From contig NZ_BDAY01000015.1 of NCBI RefSeq assembly GCF_001612685.1, positions 124,001-188,000 on the forward strand: a DNA stretch of 64,000 nt. Reading direction: 5' to 3'. The DNA comes from Nocardia altamirensis NBRC 108246. GTDB taxonomy: Bacteria > Actinomycetota > Actinomycetes > Mycobacteriales > Mycobacteriaceae. The notes under the pieces are model-generated. The model had not been told where the DNA came from, ran no database searches, and saw nothing but the letters and a program-made list of their open reading frames with translations. The position numbers and the translations under genes were made by a program. Of this stretch, positions 8,479 through 16,760 are shown in pieces; positions within the stretch are counted from its first letter, which is position 1, and the number at the start of each line of letters is the position of its first letter.

Positions 8479-9570
8479 CTACTTGTTGTCGTCGGACGGC
8501 CGGAAGGCCTGGGTGGCATCGTTGGTCGGGTCGGCGCTCTGCTCGCCACCGAACGGCTGGCCCTGCGGACCGCTCGGCTGCGCAGGCTGCTGGCCGGACT
8601 GCGGGGACTGGCTCGGCTGCCCGTACGACGCACCGTAGGGCGACTGCTGCCCCGGCTGTGCGGCGCCGAAATGCTGGGTGGCGCTGTCGTCCTGGCGCGG
8701 CTGCGGCGCACTCGGCGCGCCGTACGGCGAACCCTGTTGTCCCGCACCGTAGGCCGTGGTCGGCTGGCCGTAACCCGGCTGCTGACCGTAAGACTGGCCG
8801 GGCTGCTGCCCGTAGGCCTGCTGGCTCGGCTGGCTCTGACCGTACGGCGAAGCCTGCTGTGCCGCACCGTATCCCGGCTGCTGGCCGTAGGGCGACTGCT
8901 GGCCGTAAGGCTGCGCGGGCTGCTGGCCGTAGCCAGGCTGGCTCTGCCCGAACGACGGCTGACTCTGACCGAACGACGGCTGCTGCTGGCCGAAGCCGCC
9001 CTGTGCGTAACCGGGCGTCGCCGCGGCGGCGGGCCGCGGCGCAGGCGCCTTGACGATGCCCGCCTCGAACAGCACCGCGCCGATCGCGGCAACGGTCTGC
9101 GCCAACGCGAACACCAAGAGCAGGTATGCGCCCCACTTCAACTCGACGCCGTCACCGAAGCTGAAGGACTGGACGGCGAGCGCGAGGAAACCCGCCGTGG
9201 ACGCCGCGGCCGCGGCGCCGGTCCAGTTCTGCTTGGGCAGCAGCGAAAGCCCGGCCAGCAGGCCGCCGAGCAGCAGGATGCCGAGCAGCGACGCGCCGGA
9301 TCCGTCGAACAGGCTTGCCGTCTCGGCGCTGCGCACCGGGGTGCCGCCGAATTCGATCGGCTTGCTGCCGAGGAACGGCACGAAACCGAGCAGGAAGTTG
9401 ATCACACCGAGCGCGGCGACCGCGACCGTCAATAAGAACGGAAGACCTTTGGCCTCGGCACCCGACGCACTCGAGCCTGAGCTGGCACCACCACCCGGGG
9501 TCGAACCGAGGCTGGCTGACGTGGCGGGCGCGGGCTGGTTGTACCCGGAGCCCCCGGACGGGTATGACAT
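8479..9570 (-). CDS. DUF5336 (Rv0954-like) four-helix membrane protein with Gln/Gly/Tyr-rich tail
   Basis: A 363-residue protein. A Gly/Ser-rich N-terminus (1-40) is followed by four hydrophobic segments between about 43 and 180 ([38 protein letters not shown] and others). A long disordered tail from about 190 is built of imperfect repeats such as [16 protein letters not shown] and [10 protein letters not shown]. The helix arrangement and location between sucD and the PerM-like gene match M. tuberculosis Rv0954, a member of the DUF5336 family reported to associate with cell-envelope growth. The ATG is preceded by AGGAG (CTAGGAGACGACCGAC-ATG). The prion-like tail may drive clustering, but this is speculation. 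Confidence 0.85.
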   Translation of the reverse strand: MSYPSGGSGYNQPAPATSASLGSTPGGGASSGSSASGAEAKGLPFLLTVAVAALGVINFLLGFVPFLGSKPIEFGGTPVRSAETASLFDGSGASLLGILLLGGLLAGLSLLPKQNWTGAAAAASTAGFLALAVQSFSFGDGVELKWGAYLLLVFALAQTVAAIGAVLFEAGIVKAPAPRPAAAATPGYAQGGFGQQQPSFGQSQPSFGQSQPGYGQQPAQPYGQQSPYGQQPGYGAAQQASPYGQSQPSQQAYGQQPGQSYGQQPGYGQPTTAYGAGQQGSPYGAPSAPQPRQDDSATQHFGAAQPGQQSPYGASYGQPSQSPQSGQQPAQPSGPQGQPFGGEQSADPTNDATQAFRPSDDNK

Positions 9571-9781
9571 GTCGGTCGTCTCCTAGGTCGAGTCGTACGT
9601 GGTCTGCTCTGGTGGATCTCTCCTGACGCTACTGCACTCTTTCGCCCAGGTCATCCTTAACCGAGCCCCCTTAGTGGCACTTAAGCGGCCTGAGGCCAGG
9701 TCGCAAGGCGTTTGCCAACAGCTAGCACCGGCGCGGCTGCCCATTGTTCACCCGGTGCACCATTTGCCCGAAAACGTGGCC

Positions 9782-9823
9782 CGGCCCGGAGCCGCGCGAC
9801 GAACAGTCGCGCACTCCGGGCCG
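9782..9823 (-). terminator. two-part hairpin terminator
   Basis: Outer stem CGGCCCGGAG / CTCCGGGCCG and inner stem GCGCGAC / GTCGCGC around a GAACA loop, starting 16 bp past the stop of the small secreted gene on the minus strand. The rest of the 9571-9838 gap shows no gene; it holds the DUF5336 upstream region. Confidence 0.75.
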
Positions 9824-9838
9824 AGGCCGCCGAATGCA

Positions 9839-10054
9839 CTAGCGGGGCGAAATGAACCAGGCGCCTGGACCGCCGGTGCAGTCGTAGTCGCCCCATTCGC
9901 CGTTTTCGATGCCGATGTTGCCCTGCCGCTCACAGGTGCTGAGCGCCTCGTACGGGCCGAGGCGGGCGGGATCCGGTGCGGCGGAGGCGAGGCCTGCGCC
10001 TGCGAACCCGGCGAACGTGATGGCGGCGATGGCGGCGATGCGTGCGATGGTCAT
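9839..10054 (-). CDS. small secreted two-cysteine protein, paralog 1
   Basis: A 71-residue precursor. Residues 1-26 are a signal peptide (MTIARIAAIAAITFAGFAGA, cleavage likely at ASA-AP). The mature part of about 45 residues contains a Cys pair in the pattern TCERQGNIGIENGEWGDYDC and ends in GAWFISPR. The start ATG has a good AAAGGA sequence 9-10 nt upstream. It lies 42 bp downstream of a clear paralog sharing GN(I/L)GIxNGEWxDYDC, so the two come from a tandem duplication and are likely co-transcribed. No known enzyme motif is present. The two cysteines probably form one disulfide. Function unknown. Confidence 0.75.
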   Translation of the reverse strand: MTIARIAAIAAITFAGFAGAGLASAAPDPARLGPYEALSTCERQGNIGIENGEWGDYDCTGGPGAWFISPR

Positions 10055-10096
10055 GCTGTCGGTCCTTTGCTGATCGGTGAATATGGCAGTGTTTGG

Positions 10097-10351
10097 TCAG
10101 TACCGGGGGATCAGCTGCCAGGCGCCATAGCTGCCGACGCAGTCGTAGTCGGCCCATTCACCGTTCTGGATGCCCAGGTTGCCGCGGGAGAGGCACTGGT
10201 GCTCGTACTCGAACGGGCCGGTGCTACCCGGCGCCGCCGAACCGGAGCCGAAGGGACCCGCGAATGCGGGGGCGATGGCGCCGAAGAAGCCGGCGACGGT
10301 CAGGGCGGCGGTGGCGGCGACACGGGCGGCCGCGGTACGGGTGCTGGTCAT
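10097..10351 (-). CDS. small secreted two-cysteine protein, paralog 2
   Basis: An 84-residue precursor starting at ATG 10351, chosen over an in-frame GTG/ATG upstream because an AAGGA sequence lies 5 nt before it and a normal signal peptide follows (MTSTRTAAARVAATAALTVAGFFG, cleavage near AFA-GP). The mature part has HQCLSRGNLGIQNGEWADYDC and ends in GAWQLIPRY. The Cys spacing and the GNxGIxNGEWxDYDC core are shared with the downstream paralog. Predicted to be released outside the membrane or into the mycolate envelope. No functional family is recognised. Confidence 0.75.
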   Translation of the reverse strand: MTSTRTAAARVAATAALTVAGFFGAIAPAFAGPFGSGSAAPGSTGPFEYEHQCLSRGNLGIQNGEWADYDCVGSYGAWQLIPRY

Positions 10352-10498
10352 TGTCCTTGCTTCCTGGTCAGGTGTAGTGCGTTGCGAGGACAAGATTCCC
10401 GGTCGGCCGTCTCAGCGCGATTTCACCCGCATTTCACGAGGTAAGACCGGGCTTTCGGCGCCGGGAGCCGCACGCAACACCCCTGTTCCGACCGCTGG

Positions 10499-13400
10499 TC
10501 AGTCGCGATCGAGGGCGGCAAGCCGGTCGGTGTACCGACGCCAGCCGAAGCCGGTCGTGCCGAATTCGGCGGTGACGTCCATGCGCTGCGCCTGTGCGGC
10601 GGCCCGGTCGCCTTCCGCGTGCAGGAGCACCGCGGAGATCACGCGGGCCGCCAGCAACGGCACGCCGCCGATGCCCGCCGCAGAGAACTCGTCGAGCAAC
10701 GTTCGCGCCGCGGCGGTTTCCCCCTTGGCGATCAGCACGTCGGCCAGGTCGACGCGGGCCAGGCCCGCCGCCTCCTCCTCGTGCGCGAGGGCGGCGCGGC
10801 AGTAGGACTCGGCGGCGTCGAGCTGACCGGCGACGAGAGCGGCTGCGGCGCGGGTCAAGTCGTTCAGCGGCAGAATCTGCCGATCGTCGAGCCTGCGGGC
10901 GTAACGGTCGGATTCCTCGGCGACGGCAAGCGCCTCGTCCAGCCGCCCCAGATCGAGCAGCGCCTTGGCTTGGTTGCTCAGACCACGGGACAGGCCGTGC
11001 TCGTCGTCGTGCGCGGCATCCACCTTGCTCGACCTGGTGTAGGCCGCGAGTGCCTCGGCCGGGTCGCCCGCGTACAGGAGCGCGGTACCGAGCGCGTCGG
11101 CGAACGACGCGCCCTGCGTGTCGCGCACGGCGACCCGCTCACCTTCGCGCAGCCGGGCGACGGCCTCCGGCAGCCTGCACAGTTCCACGTCGACGATGCC
11201 CTGGTAGTAGCGCACCGTCTGGGCGAGTTCGGCATCGTCGAGTGGCGCGGCCAGCTCGCCTGCCTCGGCAAGCTGCGCCGCCGCCGATTCCAGGTCGCCG
11301 ACCATCAACGTGTGAAATCCGTAGTGGCTCAACGCTTGTGCCAGCTCGTGCGCGGGGATGTCGGGCGCCTCGCGCCCGGCCTGCCATTCCCCGGTGAGTG
11401 CGGCGTAGTGACGTTGCGCCTCCCGGAACCATGCCCTGGCAAGCCACGGCACATGCATGTCTACCGCCAGGCGCAAACCCTCTGGCGCCCTTGCTGTTCC
11501 TGGCGCGTTTTCCAGCGCGGCCAGGATATTCGGCCATTCCGCGAAAACTGCGGCGACCGACTCGGCGGCGGCGAAATCGTCGGGCGTACCGATCGAGCGC
11601 ACCAGGTTTCGACACCACCGCAGGTGCCAGGCCCGCAGGTGCTCGGTTTCCCCCGACTCCTTCAAACGGGCAAGCGCATAATCACGCACCGTCTCCAGCA
11701 GCACGAATCGCCTTGTCTCGCCATAGGTTTGCACCGTGACAAGGTTCCGGTTCACCAAATCCGCGACCGCAGGGGCGATATCACCGGCCTCCAGCTCGCC
11801 GTCGGGGACCACCGCCTCGGCCGCCTCCAGCGTGCACCCGCCTGCGAACACCCCGAGCCTGCGCAAGACCGTGCGTTCCCGCTCGGCCAGCAGCTCGTGA
11901 CTCCAGTCGAGCGCGACCCGCAAACTGGTGTGCCGCCCGCCCGCGGCATCGCGCGCACCGCCGACGAGCAGCCGCACCCGGTCGTCGATCCGTTGTGCCA
12001 GTTGGGAAATCGTCAGGGTCCTGGTGAGACCGGCGGCCAGCTCGATGCCGAGCGGCAGCCAATCCACCGCCGCGCAGATCGCCACCAGCTCTTCCCGCTC
12101 CGAGGCCGTCACCAAGCCGTGCAGCCCGGCGCGCTCGATGAACAACGCCACCCCGACGCTGCGGTCGAGCGGACCGAGCGGATAGACCGACTCCGCCGGC
12201 GCCCCGACCGGCCGCTGCGAGGTCACAAGCACGCTGAAACCTGTTGCCACCCCGACCAATTCGGCGACCGGACCGAGCAGGTGCTCGGCATTGTCGAGAA
12301 TGAGGAGCGGGGGCGGCGTTGCCGCCTCGCGGCCGAGCGCCTCGATGATCCCCGGCAGTGGGTGATTCGGATCGATCGACGCGTCCGACACCAGTCCCGC
12401 CGCCTCCAGCGCCGCGGCTACGGCGGGCAGCACGTCCTCGGCACGACCGAGCGGCGCCAACTCCACCAGCGTGACGGGCCTGCCGGATTGGCAGACCGAA
12501 CGGGCGAGTTCGATGGCGAGGCGCGACTTTCCGCTGCCGGCGACGCCGACCACCGTCGTCAGTCCCGGTGCGGCGAGACGTGCGGTGAGCGTGGTGAATT
12601 CGCGGCCGCGGCCGACGAAACTCGTCGCTGTCACCGCTACCGCCGAGGGTGGCCTCGTCCGGTGTTCCGTTGTCTCGGAACGATTTGCGGTGCTGTCGTC
12701 CGAACCGCTGCCGTCACCCGCTCCAGCGCCGTTGACTCCGCTGCCACCCGCTCCAGCGCTATGTGTCCCAGCGCCATCCGCTCCAGCGCCAAACGTCCCA
12801 GCGCCATACGTCCCAGCGCCATCCGCTCCAGCGCTATATGTCCCAGCGCCAACCGCTCCAGCGCTGTTCGTCTCGGTGCCAACCGCACCGGTGTCCCGGT
12901 ATGCCGCGCCATGCTGCGGCTCGCTCCGCGATTCCTCGCTCAGCGCAAACCCACCCGGACGAGCATCGAACGACGCGCCAGCGCGATTCGGCGAAACCTG
13001 ATCCGCGCCCGCCACACTCCGTGCGGACTGACCGGGCCCGTCCCCGGCGGCAGCGGCCCGCAACGACGGATCATGGTCGAGGATGCGCATTTCCAACGCC
13101 GCGGTATCCGGCGAAGGATCGACGCCCAACTCCTCCGAGAGCACCCGCCGCAACCGCGCCAACCGGTCGAGCGCATCGGCCTGGCGCCCGGTGCGATACA
13201 GCGCCAACGCCAGCAGGCAGGACAACGGCTCGTGCAACGGATGCCGCGCGACCAAACCGGTCAGCTCGGTCACCACCTCCCCCGCCGCGCCGAGTTCGAG
13301 GTTCGCCTCCAGCCCGGCCACGGTCAGCGACAGCCGCCAATCGTCGAGCCGCTCCCCCTCGGCCGCCGCGAACGGAATGGTCCGCAGATCGGCAAGCGCA

Positions 13401-13804
13401 TGCCCGCGCCACAGCGCGAGCGCCTCTCTCGCCGCCGCCGCGACCGCCGGGTAGTCACCGGCCCTGCGGGCCGCGTGTAGTCGCTGTGCGGCCGCCTCAG
13501 CGGCCAGCAGATCGGTCGCGGACACGACCGCCTGATATCCCGCAGGCGTCCGTTCGATCACCTCGGCCAGCGGGCCGAGCGCAGACCGCAGCCGCGACAC
13601 CACGACTCGCAACCGCTGCACCGGCCGCTCGACCTCGGCCCCCCACAAATCCTCGGCCAATCGTCTATCCGGCACCGGCACACGATTCGCCAATGCCAAC
13701 CGCACCAACACAGCCCGTTCCAGCGGCCGATCGACGGTCACCCCCGCACCGTCGGCCAAGGCCTGCACTGGACCAAGCACCAGCACATCCACGCCGACAA
13801 GCAT
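10499..13804 (-). CDS. AfsR/SARP-type regulator: DNA-binding + BTAD + NTPase + TPR
   Basis: An 1101-residue regulator. Residues 8-92 resemble the OmpR-type winged helix of SARP proteins (LGPVQALADG start, RLRVVVSRLRSALG recognition region). Residues 97-245 form the bacterial transcriptional activator domain (ending EELGVDPSPDTAALE). Residues 300-370 are a low-complexity Gly/Ala/Thr repeat linker. The NTPase (NB-ARC/STAND-like) starts with SFVGRGRE (395-402) and Walker A GVAGSGKS (420-427), with LLILDNAEH as Walker B. The C-terminal third is helical TPR-like. Such proteins activate secondary-metabolite genes; a target near the gene is not obvious. It sits as an insertion between sucD and DUF5336 relative to M. 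tuberculosis gene order. Confidence 0.9.
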   Translation of the reverse strand: MLVGVDVLVLGPVQALADGAGVTVDRPLERAVLVRLALANRVPVPDRRLAEDLWGAEVERPVQRLRVVVSRLRSALGPLAEVIERTPAGYQAVVSATDLLAAEAAAQRLHAARRAGDYPAVAAAAREALALWRGHALADLRTIPFAAAEGERLDDWRLSLTVAGLEANLELGAAGEVVTELTGLVARHPLHEPLSCLLALALYRTGRQADALDRLARLRRVLSEELGVDPSPDTAALEMRILDHDPSLRAAAAGDGPGQSARSVAGADQVSPNRAGASFDARPGGFALSEESRSEPQHGAAYRDTGAVGTETNSAGAVGAGTYSAGADGAGTYGAGTFGAGADGAGTHSAGAGGSGVNGAGAGDGSGSDDSTANRSETTEHRTRPPSAVAVTATSFVGRGREFTTLTARLAAPGLTTVVGVAGSGKSRLAIELARSVCQSGRPVTLVELAPLGRAEDVLPAVAAALEAAGLVSDASIDPNHPLPGIIEALGREAATPPPLLILDNAEHLLGPVAELVGVATGFSVLVTSQRPVGAPAESVYPLGPLDRSVGVALFIERAGLHGLVTASEREELVAICAAVDWLPLGIELAAGLTRTLTISQLAQRIDDRVRLLVGGARDAAGGRHTSLRVALDWSHELLAERERTVLRRLGVFAGGCTLEAAEAVVPDGELEAGDIAPAVADLVNRNLVTVQTYGETRRFVLLETVRDYALARLKESGETEHLRAWHLRWCRNLVRSIGTPDDFAAAESVAAVFAEWPNILAALENAPGTARAPEGLRLAVDMHVPWLARAWFREAQRHYAALTGEWQAGREAPDIPAHELAQALSHYGFHTLMVGDLESAAAQLAEAGELAAPLDDAELAQTVRYYQGIVDVELCRLPEAVARLREGERVAVRDTQGASFADALGTALLYAGDPAEALAAYTRSSKVDAAHDDEHGLSRGLSNQAKALLDLGRLDEALAVAEESDRYARRLDDRQILPLNDLTRAAAALVAGQLDAAESYCRAALAHEEEAAGLARVDLADVLIAKGETAAARTLLDEFSAAGIGGVPLLAARVISAVLLHAEGDRAAAQAQRMDVTAEFGTTGFGWRRYTDRLAALDRD
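12701..12889 (-). repeat. 15-bp (pentapeptide) tandem repeats inside the SARP regulator gene
   Basis: About a dozen imperfect copies of a 15-bp unit encoding (G/S)AG(T/A)(Y/D), such as GAGTY, SAGAD and GAGTF, forming the linker between the BTAD and NTPase domains. Units are in frame, so length changes would preserve the protein. Confidence 0.8.
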
Positions 13805-13979
13805 GCCTTGTCCGCAACGTCCGTGTTCGGCCGCCCACTATTGCCGAGCGCCACTGAACCATCCGACCGCTCTATCCGTGTCCCTGAGGAAGACCTCCGC
13901 ATACCTACGGGAAAAGATCAACGGATGGCTGGTCAGGATGCGCGGCCACTGCCCAGGCCGAGCCCGCCCGCCACACATG

Positions 13980-14015
13980 ACGAAGGCCGCCCCTCGCATC
14001 CGGGGCGGCCTTCGT
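13980..14015 (-). terminator. hairpin terminator, second of a tandem pair after sucD
   Basis: Perfect 14-bp stem ACGAAGGCCGCCCC / GGGGCGGCCTTCGT with an 8-nt loop. It lies about 100 bp past the sucD stop, behind a first hairpin with a related arm. The remainder of 13805-13979 is the upstream region of the SARP gene and holds no recognisable gene. Confidence 0.75.
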
Positions 14016-14067
14016 TTGTGGTGGTGCATCCGCGAGAGCGCGACTCACTGATCGACCGTCACACGAC

Positions 14068-14101
14068 GAAGGCCGCCTCCCGAGTACGGCAGGCGGCCTT
14101 C
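14068..14101 (-). terminator. hairpin terminator, first after sucD
   Basis: Perfect 11-bp stem GAAGGCCGCCT / AGGCGGCCTTC with a 12-nt loop, 15 bp after the sucD stop. It shares the GAAGGCCGCC arm with the hairpin at 13980. Confidence 0.8.
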
Positions 14102-14116
14102 ACTGTCACAAACGAA

Positions 14117-15031
14117 TCAGGCGGTGACGCTTGCCTTCTCCAGGATCTCGCGCGCGAGGGCGGCGGTCTCGGACGGCGTCTTGCCGACCTTCACGCCCGC
14201 GGCCTCCAGCGCGTCCTTCTTCGCCTGGGCGGTGCCCGCCGAGCCGGAGACGATGGCTCCTGCGTGGCCCATCGTCTTGCCCTCGGGAGCAGTGAAGCCT
14301 GCGACGTAGCCGACGACCGGCTTGGTGACGTTGGCCTTGATGTAGGCCGCGGCGCGCTCTTCGGCGTCGCCACCGATCTCGCCGATCATCACGATCAGCT
14401 TGGTCTCGGGATCCTTCTCGAACGCCTCGATGGCGTCGATGTGGGTGGTGCCGATGACCGGGTCGCCGCCGATGCCGATGGCGGTGGAGAAGCCGAAATC
14501 GCGCAGCTCGTACATCATCTGGTAGGTCAGGGTGCCCGACTTCGAGACCAGGCCGACCGGGCCCTTGCCGGTGATGTTGGCCGGGGTGATGCCGACCAGC
14601 GCCTCGCCGGGGGTGATGATGCCCGGGCAGTTCGGGCCGATGATCCGGGTCTTGTTGCCCTTCTCCACGTTGTAGGCCCACGCGTACGCGGTGTCCTGCA
14701 CCGGGATGCCCTCGGTGATGACAACGAGCAGCGGGATCTCCGCGTCGATGGCCTCGATGATGGCGTCCTTGGCGAACTTCGGCGGCACGAACGCGATGGA
14801 GACGTCGGCGCCGGTCTCCTTGATCGCCTCGGCGACGGTGCCGTACACCGGCAGTTCGACCGCGTTGCCGTCCTTGTCGGTGTGCGCGACGGTGGTGCCC
14901 GCCTTACGCGCGTTGACACCGCCGACGACCTGCGTGCCCGCCTTCAGCATCAGCGCGGTGTGCTTGGTGCCCTCGCCGCCGGTGATGCCCTGGACGATGA
15001 CCTTCGAATCCTTGTTGAGGAAGATAGACAT
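14117..15031 (-). CDS. sucD: succinyl-CoA synthetase alpha subunit
   Basis: A 304-residue protein. The N-terminal CoA-binding Rossmann domain has [22 protein letters not shown] (12-33), and the ligase domain has [12 protein letters not shown]. The active-site phosphohistidine lies in [21 protein letters not shown] (about residues 240-260). With SucC it converts succinyl-CoA to succinate with substrate-level phosphorylation in the TCA cycle. It begins 11 bp after sucC, with its Shine-Dalgarno sequence (AAGGA) abutting the sucC stop, so the pair forms one operon. Two tandem hairpin terminators follow. Confidence 0.97.
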   Translation of the reverse strand: MSIFLNKDSKVIVQGITGGEGTKHTALMLKAGTQVVGGVNARKAGTTVAHTDKDGNAVELPVYGTVAEAIKETGADVSIAFVPPKFAKDAIIEAIDAEIPLLVVITEGIPVQDTAYAWAYNVEKGNKTRIIGPNCPGIITPGEALVGITPANITGKGPVGLVSKSGTLTYQMMYELRDFGFSTAIGIGGDPVIGTTHIDAIEAFEKDPETKLIVMIGEIGGDAEERAAAYIKANVTKPVVGYVAGFTAPEGKTMGHAGAIVSGSAGTAQAKKDALEAAGVKVGKTPSETAALAREILEKASVTA

Positions 15032-15042
15032 TTCCGGGTTCC

Positions 15043-16209
15043 TTACTTGGCCGCTGCCAGTTCGGCGGCCTTGTCGGCGCCTTCGTCCATTGTCTGCGCA
15101 AGAGTGATCAGCGGGTGCGCGGCATCGACGAGAATTTGACGACCCTCGTCCACCTTGTTGCCGTCGAGCCGGACGACCAGCGGCTTGTTCGCTTCGCCGC
15201 CGAGGATCTCCAGCGCCTTGACGATGCCGTTGGCGACCGCGTCACAGGCGGTGATGCCACCGAAAACATTCACGAACACGCTCTTGACCTGTGCGTCGCC
15301 CAGGATGACGTCGAGACCGGCCGCCATCACCTCGGCCGAGGCGCCGCCACCGATGTCGAGGAAGTTGGCGGGCTTGACGCCGCCGTGGTTCTCGCCCGCG
15401 TAGGCGACCACGTCGAGGGTCGACATGACCAGACCCGCGCCGTTGCCGATGATGCCGACCTCACCGTCGAGCTTGACGTAGTTGAGGTCGTTCTCCTTGG
15501 CCTTGAGCTCCAAGGGATCGGTCGCGTCCTTGTCCGCGAAGGCCTCGTGGTCCGGGTGCCGGAACTCGGCGTTCTCGTCCAGGGTGACCTTGCCGTCCAG
15601 GGCGAGGATCTCGTCCTGCGGGGTGCGCACGAGCGGGTTGACCTCCACCAGGGTGGCGTCCTCCTTGACGAACACCTCCCACAGCTTCTGGATGGTCACG
15701 GCCGCCGCGTCGAGCACCTCGGCGGGCAGGTGGCCCTGCTCGGCGATCGAGCGGGCGAAAGCGAGGTCGACACCCTTGACGGCGTCGACGGCGATCTTGG
15801 CGAGGCGCTCCGGCTTGGTTGCGGCGACCTCTTCGATCTCCATGCCGCCTTCGACCGAGCACATGGCCAGGTAGGTGCGGTTGGACCGATCGAGCAGGAA
15901 GGAGATGTAGTACTCCTCCGCAATGTCCTTGGCTTCGGCGACAAGGATCTTCTTGGTGATGTGGCCCTTGATGTCCAGGCCGAGGATGTTCTGTGCGTGC
16001 GTGAACGCGTCGTCCGCGGTGGCGGCGTACTTGACGCCACCCGCCTTGCCACGGCCACCGGCCTTGACCTGAGCCTTGACCATCACCGGCTTGCCGATTT
16101 CCTCCGCGATGGCGCGGGCGTCCTCGGCCGTGTCCGTGACGCGGCCCTCGGACGAAGGCACTCCGTGCTTAACGAAGAGCTCCTTCGCCTGATATTCGAA
16201 GAGATCCAT
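15043..16209 (-). CDS. sucC: succinyl-CoA synthetase beta subunit
   Basis: A 388-residue protein, the exact usual length, starting at ATG 16209 ([18 protein letters not shown]); in-frame codons further upstream would add residues unlike the family. The ATP-grasp domain occupies about 1-235 ([19 protein letters not shown] nucleotide-binding loop, EVNPLVRT metal-binding segment). The C-terminal ligase domain has [18 protein letters not shown] and [12 protein letters not shown]. The [10 protein letters not shown] pattern does not by itself decide ATP versus GTP preference. First gene of the sucCD operon. Confidence 0.97.
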   Translation of the reverse strand: MDLFEYQAKELFVKHGVPSSEGRVTDTAEDARAIAEEIGKPVMVKAQVKAGGRGKAGGVKYAATADDAFTHAQNILGLDIKGHITKKILVAEAKDIAEEYYISFLLDRSNRTYLAMCSVEGGMEIEEVAATKPERLAKIAVDAVKGVDLAFARSIAEQGHLPAEVLDAAAVTIQKLWEVFVKEDATLVEVNPLVRTPQDEILALDGKVTLDENAEFRHPDHEAFADKDATDPLELKAKENDLNYVKLDGEVGIIGNGAGLVMSTLDVVAYAGENHGGVKPANFLDIGGGASAEVMAAGLDVILGDAQVKSVFVNVFGGITACDAVANGIVKALEILGGEANKPLVVRLDGNKVDEGRQILVDAAHPLITLAQTMDEGADKAAELAAAK

Positions 16210-16637
16210 GTACTCACCGTCTCGTCTGCGTTGTGATGACAACGTCTTTGTTGGCGGCCCGACGTCGGAAGCGGGTCGGGTCGGACTCTAATCAGTCACA
16301 TGGACGGCCAATCGGCCACGTTCATCCTAAGTGGCGCAGGTCACGGGCCGATGCCCGCGGCGGGAAAACCGCTGGCCAACGCTACTCGCCAGTAGGTTGC
16401 TGACCGCGCGCCAGGTAAACCCGCCGAAGCTACGAGGCACGGCTCCGTCTACTACCAAATGTCGTGGACGAACCTCCCTCGCGTGCCCAATGCACAGAGG
16501 GATATTCCGTGGTGTTAGCGTGATCAATCTCACATGTTCGGACAGATAGGCCGCTGCGCTTGCGGACGATGCAATCGTTTCGTTACCGTCATTGCGGTCG
16601 ATGTCACAGCACGGTCACGACTAGGAGGACGGCAAGC
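16210..16637. other. intergenic region between divergent sucC and M23 peptidase genes
   Basis: About 430 bp without a supported gene. It must contain the sucC promoter (leftward) and the M23 operon promoter (rightward). A CRP/GlxR-like palindrome lies at 16519-16534. The sequence was examined for a c-di-AMP (ydaO) riboswitch, which often precedes such peptidases, but the conserved blocks were not recognised. Confidence 0.6.
16519..16534. promoter_or_regulatory. CRP/GlxR-like binding site
   Basis: CGTGATCAATCTCACA matches the cAMP-receptor-type consensus TGTGA-N6-TCACA at 9 of 10 specified positions. It lies about 100 bp upstream of the M23 leader ORF Shine-Dalgarno sequence. A match of this quality in high-GC DNA is unlikely by chance, but binding is not shown. 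Confidence 0.5.
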
Positions 16638-16640
16638 TTG

Positions 16641-16760
16641 ATGCAGCACAGCACTCCGCAGATGGAGAGCCGTTCCGCAGTTGACCCGTCGACGCCGCTG
16701 ATCAGCAGGCACCTCGGCCCCGCGAACATCTCCCGCTCCACGATGTGGCACCGCCGATGA
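16641..16760 (+). CDS. possible 39-residue leader ORF coupled to the M23 peptidase gene
   Basis: A strong Shine-Dalgarno sequence AGGAGG (16623-16628) precedes a TTG (16638) and an ATG (16641) that open a short frame (MQHSTPQMESRSAVDPSTPL to STMWHRR). Its TGA (16758-16760) overlaps the ATG of the M23 gene as ATGA. The M23 gene itself has no ribosome-binding site, so the small ORF may deliver ribosomes by translational coupling. The peptide has no recognised motif, and it could also be chance. Confidence 0.4.
   Translation: MQHSTPQMESRSAVDPSTPLISRHLGPANISRSTMWHRR

Noticed and set aside
12701-12889. CRISPR-like repeat array
   Set aside because: Repeats are contiguous 15-bp coding units without spacers, inside a reading frame.
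10619-13480. 953-codon plus-strand open frame opposite the SARP regulator gene
   Set aside because: Arg/Gln/Gly-rich shadow translation with no motif; the minus strand encodes recognisable BTAD and NTPase domains.
16261-16640. c-di-AMP (ydaO-type) riboswitch upstream of the M23 gene
   Set aside because: Such elements often precede actinobacterial wall hydrolases, but the conserved sequence blocks could not be found by eye.
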